DNA of 64,000 bases from CAIZGX01 sp044354975 (GTDB lineage Bacteria; Bacteroidota; Bacteroidia; Flavobacteriales_D; Sanyastnellaceae), in assembly GCA_044354975.1 (NCBI GenBank), contig JBIKZA010000002.1, positions 1 to 64,000 of the forward strand. Reading direction: 5' to 3'. How positions within the stretch are numbered: position 1 is the first letter of the stretch; each line of letters opens with the position of its first letter. Positions 44,110-52,060 of the stretch are shown here, in pieces. The notes beneath the pieces are model-generated. The model saw nothing but the letters and a program-made list of their open reading frames with translations. It did no database searches and was not told the origin of the DNA. Made by a program: the position numbers and the translations under genes.

Positions 44110-44583
44110 TTTGAAAGCTTTGCGGTTAATGGATTTCGTAAAGCTCAAGGGCACCATTTTCTTCACACCCAAACCTTTCGCTTCAACATATCCCGAAGCC
44201 TGAAGTTCAATTTCATCTTTGAACATCAGAGAAAGTGCATTCCCTAAAAATCCTTCTACATCTGTAATATTCGTAAAGACTTTCACATCATAAACCTGAG
44301 AAGATTTTGGGCCCAAGACGACGGGTTCTGCTAACGATAAGGTTCCAGCAACATTGCCGTCGATGCGGAGCTCAAGATCCGATTCATAAAGCGTTATTTT
44401 ATACGGATTGGGATTTTCAAGACCAATTCGTAAAACCGCAGCCACATGATTGTTGGTTAATTCTGAAAGATCGAAATCTTCCACGCGCTTCACCTTTACC
44501 TCTTGATATATTTCACAAGAGGTAAAAGCGAACGATGTGAAAATTATCAATAGCCATTGAATTGAAATTCTTTTCTTTCTCAT
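44101..44583 (-). CDS. LEA type 2 (LEA14-like) lipoprotein
   Basis: 160 residues. The signal peptide has a lipobox ending FAFTSC with Cys23, so it is probably lipidated. The rest is one LEA14/WHy-like beta sandwich (AVLRIGLENPNPYKITLYES, LELRIDGNVAGTLSLAEPV, VLGPKSSQVYDVKVFTNI, about 50-120), a fold associated with envelope stress tolerance. Small Bacteroidota lipoproteins of this kind are common. The specific role is unknown. Confidence 0.8.
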   Translation of the reverse strand: MRKKRISIQWLLIIFTSFAFTSCEIYQEVKVKRVEDFDLSELTNNHVAAVLRIGLENPNPYKITLYESDLELRIDGNVAGTLSLAEPVVLGPKSSQVYDVKVFTNITDVEGFLGNALSLMFKDEIELQASGYVEAKGLGVKKMVPLSFTKSINRKAFKLN

Positions 44584-44620
44584 AAGACTCTCCCTTTTTC
44601 TATTTCAATCCGAACGAAAA

Positions 44621-46000
44621 TTACTTCGAAAAATTATCGAAGAAATATGGAATGGTTTCAATTCCCTTATAGTAGTTAACTAACCCGTAGTGCTCATTTG
44701 GTGAATGCAACGCATCTGTATCCAATCCAAAGCCCATTAAAACAGACTTCAGGTTCAATTCAGACTCGAACATGGCAACGATAGGAATAGATCCTCCTCC
44801 GCGCGTTGGAATTGGCTTTTTGCCAAAAGTTTTCTCCATGGCATCTGATGCCGCAATGTATGCTTTGCTGTCTGTTGGAGTAACAACCGGCTCACCTCCG
44901 TGGTGCGGACGAACTTCAACACGAACACCGGCAGGTGCAATAGATTTAAAGTGATTCGAAAACATTTCAGTGATCTGATCGGTGGTTTGATGAGGCACCA
45001 AACGCATTGAAATCTTTGCGAATGCTTTTGATGGAAGAACGGTCTTAGAACCTTCTCCAATGTATCCGCCCCAAATACCGTTACAATCCAAGGTTGGACG
45101 AACGCCAGTACGCTCAATGGTAGAATATCCTTTTTCACCGTACAAAGCGTCTATACCCAAATCTTTCTTGTAAGCCTCTTCATCGAAAGGCGCTGAATTC
45201 AACGCTGTGCGCTCTTCAGCTGTTAATTCCTGAACGCTATCATAGAAACCTGGAATGGTAACGTGATTATTCTCGTCGTGAAGTGAAGCAATCATCTTCG
45301 CCAATACGTTAATCGGATTAGCAACCCCACCGCCGTAAACACCACTGTGTAAATCGCGATTCGATCCTGTTACTTCAACTTCAACATAACTTAATCCTCT
45401 TAAGCCACAGTCGATACTTGGAACGTCGTTCGCAATTATGCTCGTGTCTGAAATCAAAACCACATCGGCTTTCAATCTTTCTTTATTCGCCATGCAGAAA
45501 GGACCAAGGTTGGTTGAACCTGCTTCCTCTTCTCCTTCAATCATGAACTTAACATTACATGGAAGTGAATTCGTTTTCCACATAGCTTCAAACGCCTTCA
45601 CGTGCATGAACATTTGTCCTTTGTCATCGCAAGACCCACGAGCAAAAATTGCACCTTCAGGGTGTATCTCTGTTTTCTTAATCGTTGGCTCGAACGGAGG
45701 CGTGTGCCACAATTCAATTGGATCTGCTGGCTGGACATCGTAGTGTCCGTATACCAAAATCGTTGGCTTGCTTGGATCAATTAATTTCTCTCCGTATATA
45801 ATCGGATGTCCATTTGTGATACAAACTTCTACGTTATCTGCTCCTGCGTCGCGAAGATGCTTCGCCACCAAATCTGCGCATTTCGCTACCTCTTCTTTGT
45901 AGGCCATATCCGCGCTAATGCTTGGAATACGTAGTAGTTCGAACAACTCGTTTAAGAAACGATCTTTATTTTCGTTGATAAAATCTTGTGCTGCTTTCAT
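44621..46000 (-). CDS. M20 family dipeptidase
   Basis: 459 residues starting MKAAQDFINENKDRFLNEL; the longer frame to 46084 overlaps the divergent promoter of the proline dehydrogenase. The M20 zinc ligands are in VYGHYDVQPADP (about 82-93), RGSCDDKGQ (about 124-132), GEEEAGSTN (about 159-167), LISDTS and a C-terminal HSPNEHYG. It is cytosolic, hydrolysing dipeptides of broad type. Convergent with the LEA-like gene. Confidence 0.93.
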   Translation of the reverse strand: MKAAQDFINENKDRFLNELFELLRIPSISADMAYKEEVAKCADLVAKHLRDAGADNVEVCITNGHPIIYGEKLIDPSKPTILVYGHYDVQPADPIELWHTPPFEPTIKKTEIHPEGAIFARGSCDDKGQMFMHVKAFEAMWKTNSLPCNVKFMIEGEEEAGSTNLGPFCMANKERLKADVVLISDTSIIANDVPSIDCGLRGLSYVEVEVTGSNRDLHSGVYGGGVANPINVLAKMIASLHDENNHVTIPGFYDSVQELTAEERTALNSAPFDEEAYKKDLGIDALYGEKGYSTIERTGVRPTLDCNGIWGGYIGEGSKTVLPSKAFAKISMRLVPHQTTDQITEMFSNHFKSIAPAGVRVEVRPHHGGEPVVTPTDSKAYIAASDAMEKTFGKKPIPTRGGGSIPIVAMFESELNLKSVLMGFGLDTDALHSPNEHYGLVNYYKGIETIPYFFDNFSK

Positions 46001-46017
46001 GACTTTTAATTTGTGGT

Positions 46018-46025
46018 CGAAAGAT
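46018..46025 (-). promoter_or_regulatory. Probable -7 box TATCTTTC for the M20 dipeptidase
   Basis: TAnnTTTG with the last base C on the minus strand, 17 bases before the ATG at 46000. Confidence 0.3.
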
Positions 46026-46070
46026 ACGATGGAACAGAATAAAACAGAGTGAAAAACCAAACAAGACGAA

Positions 46071-46078
46071 TATCTTTG
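46071..46078 (+). promoter_or_regulatory. -7 box TATCTTTG for proline dehydrogenase
   Basis: An exact TAnnTTTG with 5 bases to the ATG at 46084, so the transcript is probably leaderless. No clear -33 element is seen. Confidence 0.6.
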
Positions 46079-46083
46079 CAGCA

Positions 46084-47256
46084 ATGAGTAGCGTAAATTT
46101 CGAAAATACCGCGGTAGCTTTTCAACATAAAAATAACGGCCAATTGAAGCGTTCGTTTTGGCTCTTCAAACTGATAGCTTCTCCAAGTTTGGTAAAATTG
46201 GGTGGCACCCTGACGAATCTCGCGGTTGGGCTAGGAATCCCGATTGGGTGGGCGATTAAGAAAAATATCTTTTCACAATTCTGTGGCGGAGTTAATATTT
46301 CAGAAAGCAAGAAAGCCGCGCACCACTTGGCAAAAAGTGGTATTGGCTCTATTCTCGATTACAGTGTAGAAGGAAAAGAAAACGAAAAAGATTTCGACTT
46401 CACGGCAGATGAAATCAAGCGCACCATTGATGCTGCGGAGAACAACAATGATATTCCTTTCAGCGTATTCAAAGTAACAGGGATTTGCAGATTTTCTCTG
46501 TTGGAAAAAGTAAATGCAAAGCAAGCGCTTTCATCAAATGAAGAAGTTGAGTGGGAACGCGCTGCTGGACGCGTGTTCAGCATTTGCGAGCACGCTTACA
46601 AGAAAAATGTGGCGTTGTTTTTAGATGCGGAAGACTCTTGGATTCAAGATGCGATTGACGAGCTTGCGGAAAACATGATGGTTCAATTCAACCAGAAAAA
46701 TTTCATCGTTTACAATACGGTTCAATTATACAGACACGATCGACTTGCGTATTTGAAAGCAATGCATACTCGCTTGCGTGAAAAGGGAGCGAAGACTGCT
46801 GTGAAGTTGGTGCGAGGTGCCTATATGGAAAAGGAACGCAAGCGTGCTGCGGAAATGAGCTATGTGGATCCCATTCAATCTTCAAAAGAAAATACAGATC
46901 GCGATTTCAATTTAGCGGTCGACTATTGTTTAGATCACATTGAAGACATTGCTATCTGCTGCGGTTCTCACAACGAAGAGAGTTCGGCTATGCTGGTTGA
47001 AAAAATGAATGCACGTGGAATTGCGAGTAACGACAAGCGAATTTATTTCGCTCAACTTTTCGGAATGAGCGATCACATTAGCTACAACCTCAGTCACGCG
47101 AATTACAACGTAGCGAAATACCTGCCCTATGGACCTATTAAAGAAGTCATGCCTTACTTACTGAGAAGAGCTCAGGAAAACACTTCGGTTAAAGGACAGA
47201 CGGGAAGAGAGTTGTCATTGATTGAAAGTGAAATTCAGAGAAGAAAAAAGGCTTAA
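46084..47256 (+). CDS. Proline dehydrogenase
   Basis: FAD enzyme oxidising proline to pyrroline-5-carboxylate. 390 residues of the monofunctional bacterial PRODH family; C-terminal barrel motifs are present: LFLDAEDSWIQDAID (about 178-192), KLVRGAYMEKERKRA (about 240-254, FAD and substrate), FNLAVDYCLDH, CCGSHNEESS (about 293-302) and FAQLFGMSDHISYNL (about 322-336), then PYLLRRAQENTS. No P5C dehydrogenase is adjacent. The ATG directly follows a -7 box. Confidence 0.95.
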   Translation: MSSVNFENTAVAFQHKNNGQLKRSFWLFKLIASPSLVKLGGTLTNLAVGLGIPIGWAIKKNIFSQFCGGVNISESKKAAHHLAKSGIGSILDYSVEGKENEKDFDFTADEIKRTIDAAENNNDIPFSVFKVTGICRFSLLEKVNAKQALSSNEEVEWERAAGRVFSICEHAYKKNVALFLDAEDSWIQDAIDELAENMMVQFNQKNFIVYNTVQLYRHDRLAYLKAMHTRLREKGAKTAVKLVRGAYMEKERKRAAEMSYVDPIQSSKENTDRDFNLAVDYCLDHIEDIAICCGSHNEESSAMLVEKMNARGIASNDKRIYFAQLFGMSDHISYNLSHANYNVAKYLPYGPIKEVMPYLLRRAQENTSVKGQTGRELSLIESEIQRRKKA

Positions 47257-47877
47257 CTAAAGCTTCCAGATTTTGGTTAGCGGAGAAAACAAATAGTCGC
47301 TGCCTGTTTTCATTTCCTTGCACAAAATACGTTGACGACGTTTGTTCAAGCGAACGAATTCGCGCTTGTCCTTTCCATATAAAAATTTCGCACCGTCTGG
47401 AAGATCATCGACCATGATAATATTCTCGTGACTTGATCTGTCGTAAAGCGCAAGCGTTTTAGATAAATCCACATCGCTGCAAGTCGCAGCAGCCGGGTTA
47501 TTCAAGTAGCGTTGAATGGCTTTCTCTAGATCTAACGGAAACAAATTCACATTCACAAAAGGAGCAAGTGTTTCCTTGAAGCATTGCTTCCATTCAGCTC
47601 CGTGTGGCTTCACGAAATGTCCGTTACGCACATGACAAACCAAGTGAGCCAATTCGTGCATAAGCGTGATTAGGAAAGCGTATCGATTGAGGTTGTGGTT
47701 GACTGTGATCTTGTAGCGTTCGCCGGGAGCATATCGGAAATCACCGTGCTTGGTGCTGCGACCTTTGGTAATAACCAAATCGTGCGGATAAGCCCGCAAC
47801 ATTTCACACACCTTCACTACTGAACCACCGGGTAAGAATGGAGTTAAAGCAGTTTCTAAATCATTGGATTTAGCCAT
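47257..47877 (-). CDS. SprT-like zinc metallopeptidase domain protein
   Basis: 206 residues with the zincin motif HELAHLVCH (about 73-81), followed by HGAEWKQCFK with a possible third ligand (about 90), as in SprT/Spartan-type domains. A Zn-finger-like Cys pair is not evident. The C-terminal ~70 residues are a charged tail rich in Arg/Lys. It may act on protein crosslinks or as an inactive family member. Its stop is back to back with the proline-dehydrogenase stop. Confidence 0.82.
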   Translation of the reverse strand: MAKSNDLETALTPFLPGGSVVKVCEMLRAYPHDLVITKGRSTKHGDFRYAPGERYKITVNHNLNRYAFLITLMHELAHLVCHVRNGHFVKPHGAEWKQCFKETLAPFVNVNLFPLDLEKAIQRYLNNPAAATCSDVDLSKTLALYDRSSHENIIMVDDLPDGAKFLYGKDKREFVRLNKRRQRILCKEMKTGSDYLFSPLTKIWKL

Positions 47878-47889
47878 GCCTAAACGAAC

Positions 47890-48012
47890 TTAATCCCAAG
47901 TAGGACAATTGCAATTTTTATGCGCGCGTTTCGCAGCGCGTTTCGGATTGTTACACGAAGCAACACCGACCACTATAATTGCCGCAACGAACAAATAGAA
48001 TAATTTCTTCAT
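47890..48012 (-). CDS. Small lipoprotein, 40 residues
   Basis: MKKLFYLFVAAIIVVGVASC begins a lipoprotein signal peptide, with the lipobox VASC and Cys20 as first mature residue. The mature part has 21 residues (CNNPKRAAKRAHKNCNCPTW plus D), very basic with a Cys-x-Cys pair. The frame runs between the SprT-like gene and the divergent MlaE gene; it starts ATG and ends TAA. I could not assign a family. It may anchor a basic peptide at the inner face of the outer membrane. Transcription could run into sprT, 12 bases downstream. Confidence 0.7.
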   Translation of the reverse strand: MKKLFYLFVAAIIVVGVASCNNPKRAAKRAHKNCNCPTWD

Positions 48013-48084
48013 GCTTCGAAAATACAGACTATCGCGCAAGAATAGCTATCCCTTCAAAAATTATTACACTCAAAAAAAATAAAC

Positions 48085-48092
48085 TACCTTCG
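48085..48092 (+). promoter_or_regulatory. Probable -7 box TACCTTCG for mlaE-mlaF
   Basis: TAnnTTTG with one mismatch, 15 bases before the ATG at 48108. Confidence 0.4.
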
Positions 48093-48107
48093 GCGTAAGT
48101 TTAAATC

Positions 48108-48851
48108 ATGACAGGAATATTAGGAAATTTTGGACGTTATTTTTTGCTCATGCGCAGGGTTTTTTCGCGTGCAGAAAAAAAGAACATCTATCGCCCGCTG
48201 ATTTCCGATGAGATGATAAAAATTGGCGTGCAATCGGTTGGAATTGTTGCCTTGCTCTCTTTTTTTATGGGTGCAGTAGTGACACTTCAAACGGCTGTAA
48301 ATATTGAAAGCGGTTGGATTCCGAAATGGACAGTTGGATATACCACCAGACAGACCATGATCTATGAATTTTCTTCCACCATTGTAGCCCTTGTGTTGGC
48401 CGGCAAAGTCGGAAGTAACATTGCATCGGAAATTGGCACCATGCGCATTTCAGAGCAAATAGACGCGTTGGACATTATGGGTGTGAACTCTGCGAGTTAT
48501 TTAATTCTACCTAAATTAATTGCATCTACGGTCATGTTTCCCTTTTTGGTTCTATTAGCCATGAGCGTGGGTATTTGTTCGGGTGCTCTTGTAGGAACCA
48601 TGACTAAAGCTGTTTCACTCAACGATTTCGTTTACGGCATTCAGTACGATTTCGACAGTTACGGAATTGTCTATTCGCTTATAAAAACTGTTTTCTTTGC
48701 CTTCATTCTTTCTACTATCCCAGCATACCACGGTTATTATGCAAGCGGTGGTGCAGTGGAAGTTGGAAAATCAAGCACCAAAGGAGTGGTCTATAGCATG
48801 GTTGCAGTAATGGTTGGAAATTATTTGCTTACTCAAATATTACTGCTGTGA
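48108..48851 (+). CDS. MlaE family ABC permease
   Basis: 247 residues, five to six TM segments, with the MlaE/YrbE cores: QSVGIVALLSFFMGAVVTLQ (about 42-61), GSNIASEIGTMRISEQIDAL (about 103-122, cytoplasmic coupling helix), and the C-terminal KSSTKGVVYSMVAVM. It forms the inner-membrane part of a retrograde phospholipid transporter. Overlaps the ATPase start (GTGA). No MlaD-type MCE protein is adjacent. Confidence 0.92.
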   Translation: MTGILGNFGRYFLLMRRVFSRAEKKNIYRPLISDEMIKIGVQSVGIVALLSFFMGAVVTLQTAVNIESGWIPKWTVGYTTRQTMIYEFSSTIVALVLAGKVGSNIASEIGTMRISEQIDALDIMGVNSASYLILPKLIASTVMFPFLVLLAMSVGICSGALVGTMTKAVSLNDFVYGIQYDFDSYGIVYSLIKTVFFAFILSTIPAYHGYYASGGAVEVGKSSTKGVVYSMVAVMVGNYLLTQILLL

Positions 48852-49606
48852 TTCAGGTTCAGAACATATCGAAAGCATTCAAAGATGTTCAAGTGCTCAC
48901 AGACATTAACATCGACTTCTTTCCCGGAAAAGTGAATTTTATTATTGGCAGAAGTGGTCAAGGGAAAAGTGTCTTGCTGAAATGCATGGTTGGTTTATTA
49001 GAGCCAAACACTGGGGGCGTCCTTTACGATGGCATTGATTTCTTCAACATGAACGAAGATCAACACAAAGCAATTCGTCAGGAAGTGGGAATGTTATTTC
49101 AGGGAGCTGCTCTATTCGATTCTATGACTGTAGAGGAAAACGTTATGTTTCCGCTTACGATGTATAGTAACCTTAGCTTCGACGAAAAATTAGTTCGAGT
49201 GAATGAATGCCTTGAACGCGTAAATCTTGTTGGTAAAAACAAATTATATCCAGCCGAACTTTCGGGAGGTATGAAAAAAAGAACAGGAATTGCTCGGGCA
49301 ATTATCATGAATCCGAAATTCTTGTTTGTCGATGAGCCTAACTCAGGTTTAGATCCGGAAACTTCTATTGTTATAGACAACCTCATTCGCTCCATCACAT
49401 ACGACCTCGGTTCCACAACTATTGTGGTAAGTCACGACATGAATTCCGTTATGGAAATCGGCGATAACATCAATTTCATTAGCGGTGGAAGAGTTGAATG
49501 GCAAGGCAATAAGCATGACCTATTGAAATCTGAAAATACGGCTCTGAATAACTTTGTCTTTGCTTCAGAGTTTATGCAAGAGATTAAGGAAAACCTTAAG
49601 AGATAG
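48848..49606 (+). CDS. MlaF-type ABC ATPase
   Basis: 252 residues, GTG start overlapping the permease stop. Walker A GRSGQGKSVL (about 35-44), Q-loop MLFQGAALFDS, signature LSGGMKKRTGIARA (about 138-151), Walker B FLFVDEPNSGLDPE (about 158-171) and switch His in VVSHDMN are intact. The LSGGM form is typical of the MlaF subfamily. It energises lipid transport with MlaE; the MCE partner must lie elsewhere. Confidence 0.94.
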   Translation: MIQVQNISKAFKDVQVLTDINIDFFPGKVNFIIGRSGQGKSVLLKCMVGLLEPNTGGVLYDGIDFFNMNEDQHKAIRQEVGMLFQGAALFDSMTVEENVMFPLTMYSNLSFDEKLVRVNECLERVNLVGKNKLYPAELSGGMKKRTGIARAIIMNPKFLFVDEPNSGLDPETSIVIDNLIRSITYDLGSTTIVVSHDMNSVMEIGDNINFISGGRVEWQGNKHDLLKSENTALNNFVFASEFMQEIKENLKR

Positions 49607-49679
49607 GGGGCGAATAATCATTCGCCCTAACTCCTGAGCATTCGCCCCTAACTTACAAGGGCGAATGATTATTCGCCCC
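49607..49679. repeat. REP-like palindrome pair
   Basis: Two 20-bp hairpins, GGGCGAAT-AATC-ATTCGCCC (49608-49627) and GGGCGAAT-GATT-ATTCGCCC (49659-49678), are exact reverse complements of each other. A third half-site ATTCGCCC lies at 49640-49647. Together they can form a large cruciform between mlaF and the T9SS gene. The arms resemble short palindromic elements repeated in other genomes (from memory). Confidence 0.85.
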
Positions 49680-51465
49680 GAAAAAGGAACTTCTCTGTAA
49701 CCGTGTGCTCTTGCGTTCTGAAAGACACCATATACAATCCCGAAGCAATATTCGAAGGAAGTGGCACTTGAATCAATTGATCCAACGATTCAATGAAAAC
49801 GTCTTTTGAAAAAAGCATTTGTCCGTTCATTCCAACCAACTGAATCATTCCTTTTCCTAAAGCACGCTCATCGGTGATTCGAATTGTGGCCATCTTTTCT
49901 TCAATTCCTTGGAATGAAATGACCGCGACATTTCCTTGGTTATCCACTTCCATAATATCTGCTGCATTCCTTTCAACATGAATTTCATCATTCATAACTT
50001 CCATTGCACTCGGATCATTCGGAGCCATTAAAGCACCTATAGTAACAACGCAAAATTGGCCGTAGTCTCCTTCTTGGGGAGAACTGCAGGAAGTTAATTT
50101 CGGTTTCACGGCAATTCTGTATGAATTTCCTGTAACTAATCCAAACTGATTCAAAGCCAAAATCTGGTTTGCAGTTGTAGTTACAATTGCAGGTGCTAAA
50201 GGGGTTTGCGGTGCGGATGGATTTACCATAGCAATTTGCCAAATGTATTGACTCGCACCTTGGGTAAATTGGGAATAGATATAGGAATAAGGTGAAATAG
50301 TGGTTCCACAAATATTGGTATAACTCGGTGGTGGACCTGTAATTGTTAAATAAGGAATTGGCGCTGTAATTAAACAATATGGTGCGCTCCAACTCCCCCA
50401 TACATTGCAATAATTCATTCTAATTCTAACTGAATAAATTCTTGCATATCTCAAACATGAAAGTGCTGGAATGTTTAAAAACATCGCACTATTTCCCTGT
50501 AAAGATTGAGCGGTGGCGACAACGGTTCCCCCAAGAGAAAATTCCCATTCAGCAATTGCGTTTGGACCTAAATATGTCGAATTTAATACTCCGTACTGCA
50601 ACGTAAACATTGTGCATGGAGTGTTGGTAACCGAATTATTAGGATAGGGTTCCATCGTGAGAGTTCTTACTTGGCCCTCACCGCACCAAATTCCATCCAT
50701 TTGAATTTCAATATAAACGTCATAATTCGTTCCGTAACAAATACATGGGAATGAATATAAAGGTATTTGATTTAAGCTAGAAACCCCTGTATTTCCCAGG
50801 CATGCAGTAACTGTGGGATTTGCTTGATCAACAAATCGAAAACGAGTTGACGTTACTAAACTATTGTGTTGAGCTAAAGATGGATTGTTCCGCTTAATAG
50901 GATTATTTACACTGTATCCAGGCAAACCAACATCTAGAGTAGGATTTGGAGAAGATGCCAAAACAGCTGTTGGGTAGAATTCAACTTTTACAGTAAAACA
51001 AGATAGAGAACTTCCATTCGATCCAACTCTGAAATAATATTCTGTTCCTGGATTTACTGGGTTATTTGCCCAGGTCGTCCTTAATATTTCCGTAGCTCCT
51101 ACCCCTCCAGAATTTTGACATTCTCTATAGATGGGCGCTAGTGCCGTTCCTGCGTAAAAATCTACTGAAGCATCAAATCCTGAAGGAACAACCGTAATTC
51201 TAACTGCTGCTGACAACGTTCCTGCTGGAACGGTAAATCTGAACCAACAAGCATTTGTTGGGGCCGTTGTTGTGCACGTAGATGTTGGTTCACCTGTTGT
51301 TTCAACTAAACAATGACTCGTAGCTGTTATTGGAGATGATGGAGATCCCACAGCATTAAAGACGTAATTCCCTGGAATAGTGTTCACAGCCGTTGCAGAA
51401 GTTGCCTGGGCAAAAGAATTCAATGAGCCGAAAACTATAAATGCTATGTATAAAACTCTTTTCAT
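49669..51465 (-). CDS. Secreted T9SS protein, adhesin-like
   Basis: 598 residues: signal peptide MKRVLYIAFIVFGSLNSFAQ, an N-terminal beta-rich region of PKD/PPC type (ACWFRFTVPAGTLSAAVRIT, about 72-91; FDASVDFYAG), further Ig-like segments and a Cys-containing centre, and a C-terminal T9SS sorting domain (MIQLVGMNGQMLFSKDVFIE to KFLF). The final RGE plus stop is encoded in the REP-like palindrome. No catalytic motif seen; likely a surface or released binding protein. A TACATTTG box lies upstream on the minus strand. Confidence 0.82.
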   Translation of the reverse strand: MKRVLYIAFIVFGSLNSFAQATSATAVNTIPGNYVFNAVGSPSSPITATSHCLVETTGEPTSTCTTTAPTNACWFRFTVPAGTLSAAVRITVVPSGFDASVDFYAGTALAPIYRECQNSGGVGATEILRTTWANNPVNPGTEYYFRVGSNGSSLSCFTVKVEFYPTAVLASSPNPTLDVGLPGYSVNNPIKRNNPSLAQHNSLVTSTRFRFVDQANPTVTACLGNTGVSSLNQIPLYSFPCICYGTNYDVYIEIQMDGIWCGEGQVRTLTMEPYPNNSVTNTPCTMFTLQYGVLNSTYLGPNAIAEWEFSLGGTVVATAQSLQGNSAMFLNIPALSCLRYARIYSVRIRMNYCNVWGSWSAPYCLITAPIPYLTITGPPPSYTNICGTTISPYSYIYSQFTQGASQYIWQIAMVNPSAPQTPLAPAIVTTTANQILALNQFGLVTGNSYRIAVKPKLTSCSSPQEGDYGQFCVVTIGALMAPNDPSAMEVMNDEIHVERNAADIMEVDNQGNVAVISFQGIEEKMATIRITDERALGKGMIQLVGMNGQMLFSKDVFIESLDQLIQVPLPSNIASGLYMVSFRTQEHTVTEKFLFRGE

Positions 51466-51482
51466 AGTAGTAAGGATATGAA

Positions 51483-51490
51483 CAAATGTA
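51483..51490 (-). promoter_or_regulatory. -7 box TACATTTG for the T9SS adhesin-like gene
   Basis: An exact TAnnTTTG on the minus strand, 17 bases before the ATG at 51465. Confidence 0.5.
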
Positions 51491-51523
51491 ACAAATGACA
51501 GATGAACAAAAGAGGTTTTTCGT

Positions 51524-52060
51524 TTAAAAATTCATCATTCTCGGTTGAAAAGGCAAAAAAACGTCATCCCTTGTCAAATGGTTCGACTCATGTGATGTGG
51601 CTTTATATTTAGCGATTACATCCTCTTCGTTCTTCAATGACTCTGCAATACCCATCTCTACCATTTCCGAGGCATAATCATTTGAAAAACCAATCTGATT
51701 CAGTGTGTAATTTTTCACATCCATTCCCAAGGCATTGTAAAAAGTTGTGCTGTATATGCTAACTTGAATTTTAGCTCGCATGAATTCTTCATTTAGCGGA
51801 GTGGAAATTGGGAGAATCTCTACCCGCTCATTAGCCTCTTTTAAATATTTATCTTCTTCAGATTCAAGTGGATGAAGTTTCACAATCAACTTCCAGTCGA
51901 GTTGATTGGGTAAAATATGGTCTCGCATAAAACGAATCCAACGAATATATGGCTCAGACAAGCTCTTTTGAGTGCACAACAAAACACGATTCTCTTTTTG
52001 AATTTTTCCCAGCTTAACCTCTGAATCTTTTGTGAAACTACCAACGGGGTGATAACTCAT
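51524..52060 (-). pseudogene. Truncated GT-B-type glycosyltransferase (C-terminal half)
   Basis: 178 residues covering only the second Rossmann half of a capsule-type glycosyltransferase or glycerophosphotransferase: NRVLLCTQKSLSE (about 24-36), WKLIVKLHPLESEEDKY (about 56-72), QVSIYSTTFYNALGMDV (about 98-114) and YASEMVEMGIAESL. The frame starts at MSYHPVGSFTK, which in full-length relatives lies mid-protein; an in-frame TGA is 15 bases upstream. Family members normally have an additional N-terminal domain of about 200 residues. The start overlaps the flippase by 23 bases. It is probably a gene remnant, though the fragment might still be translated. Confidence 0.6.
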
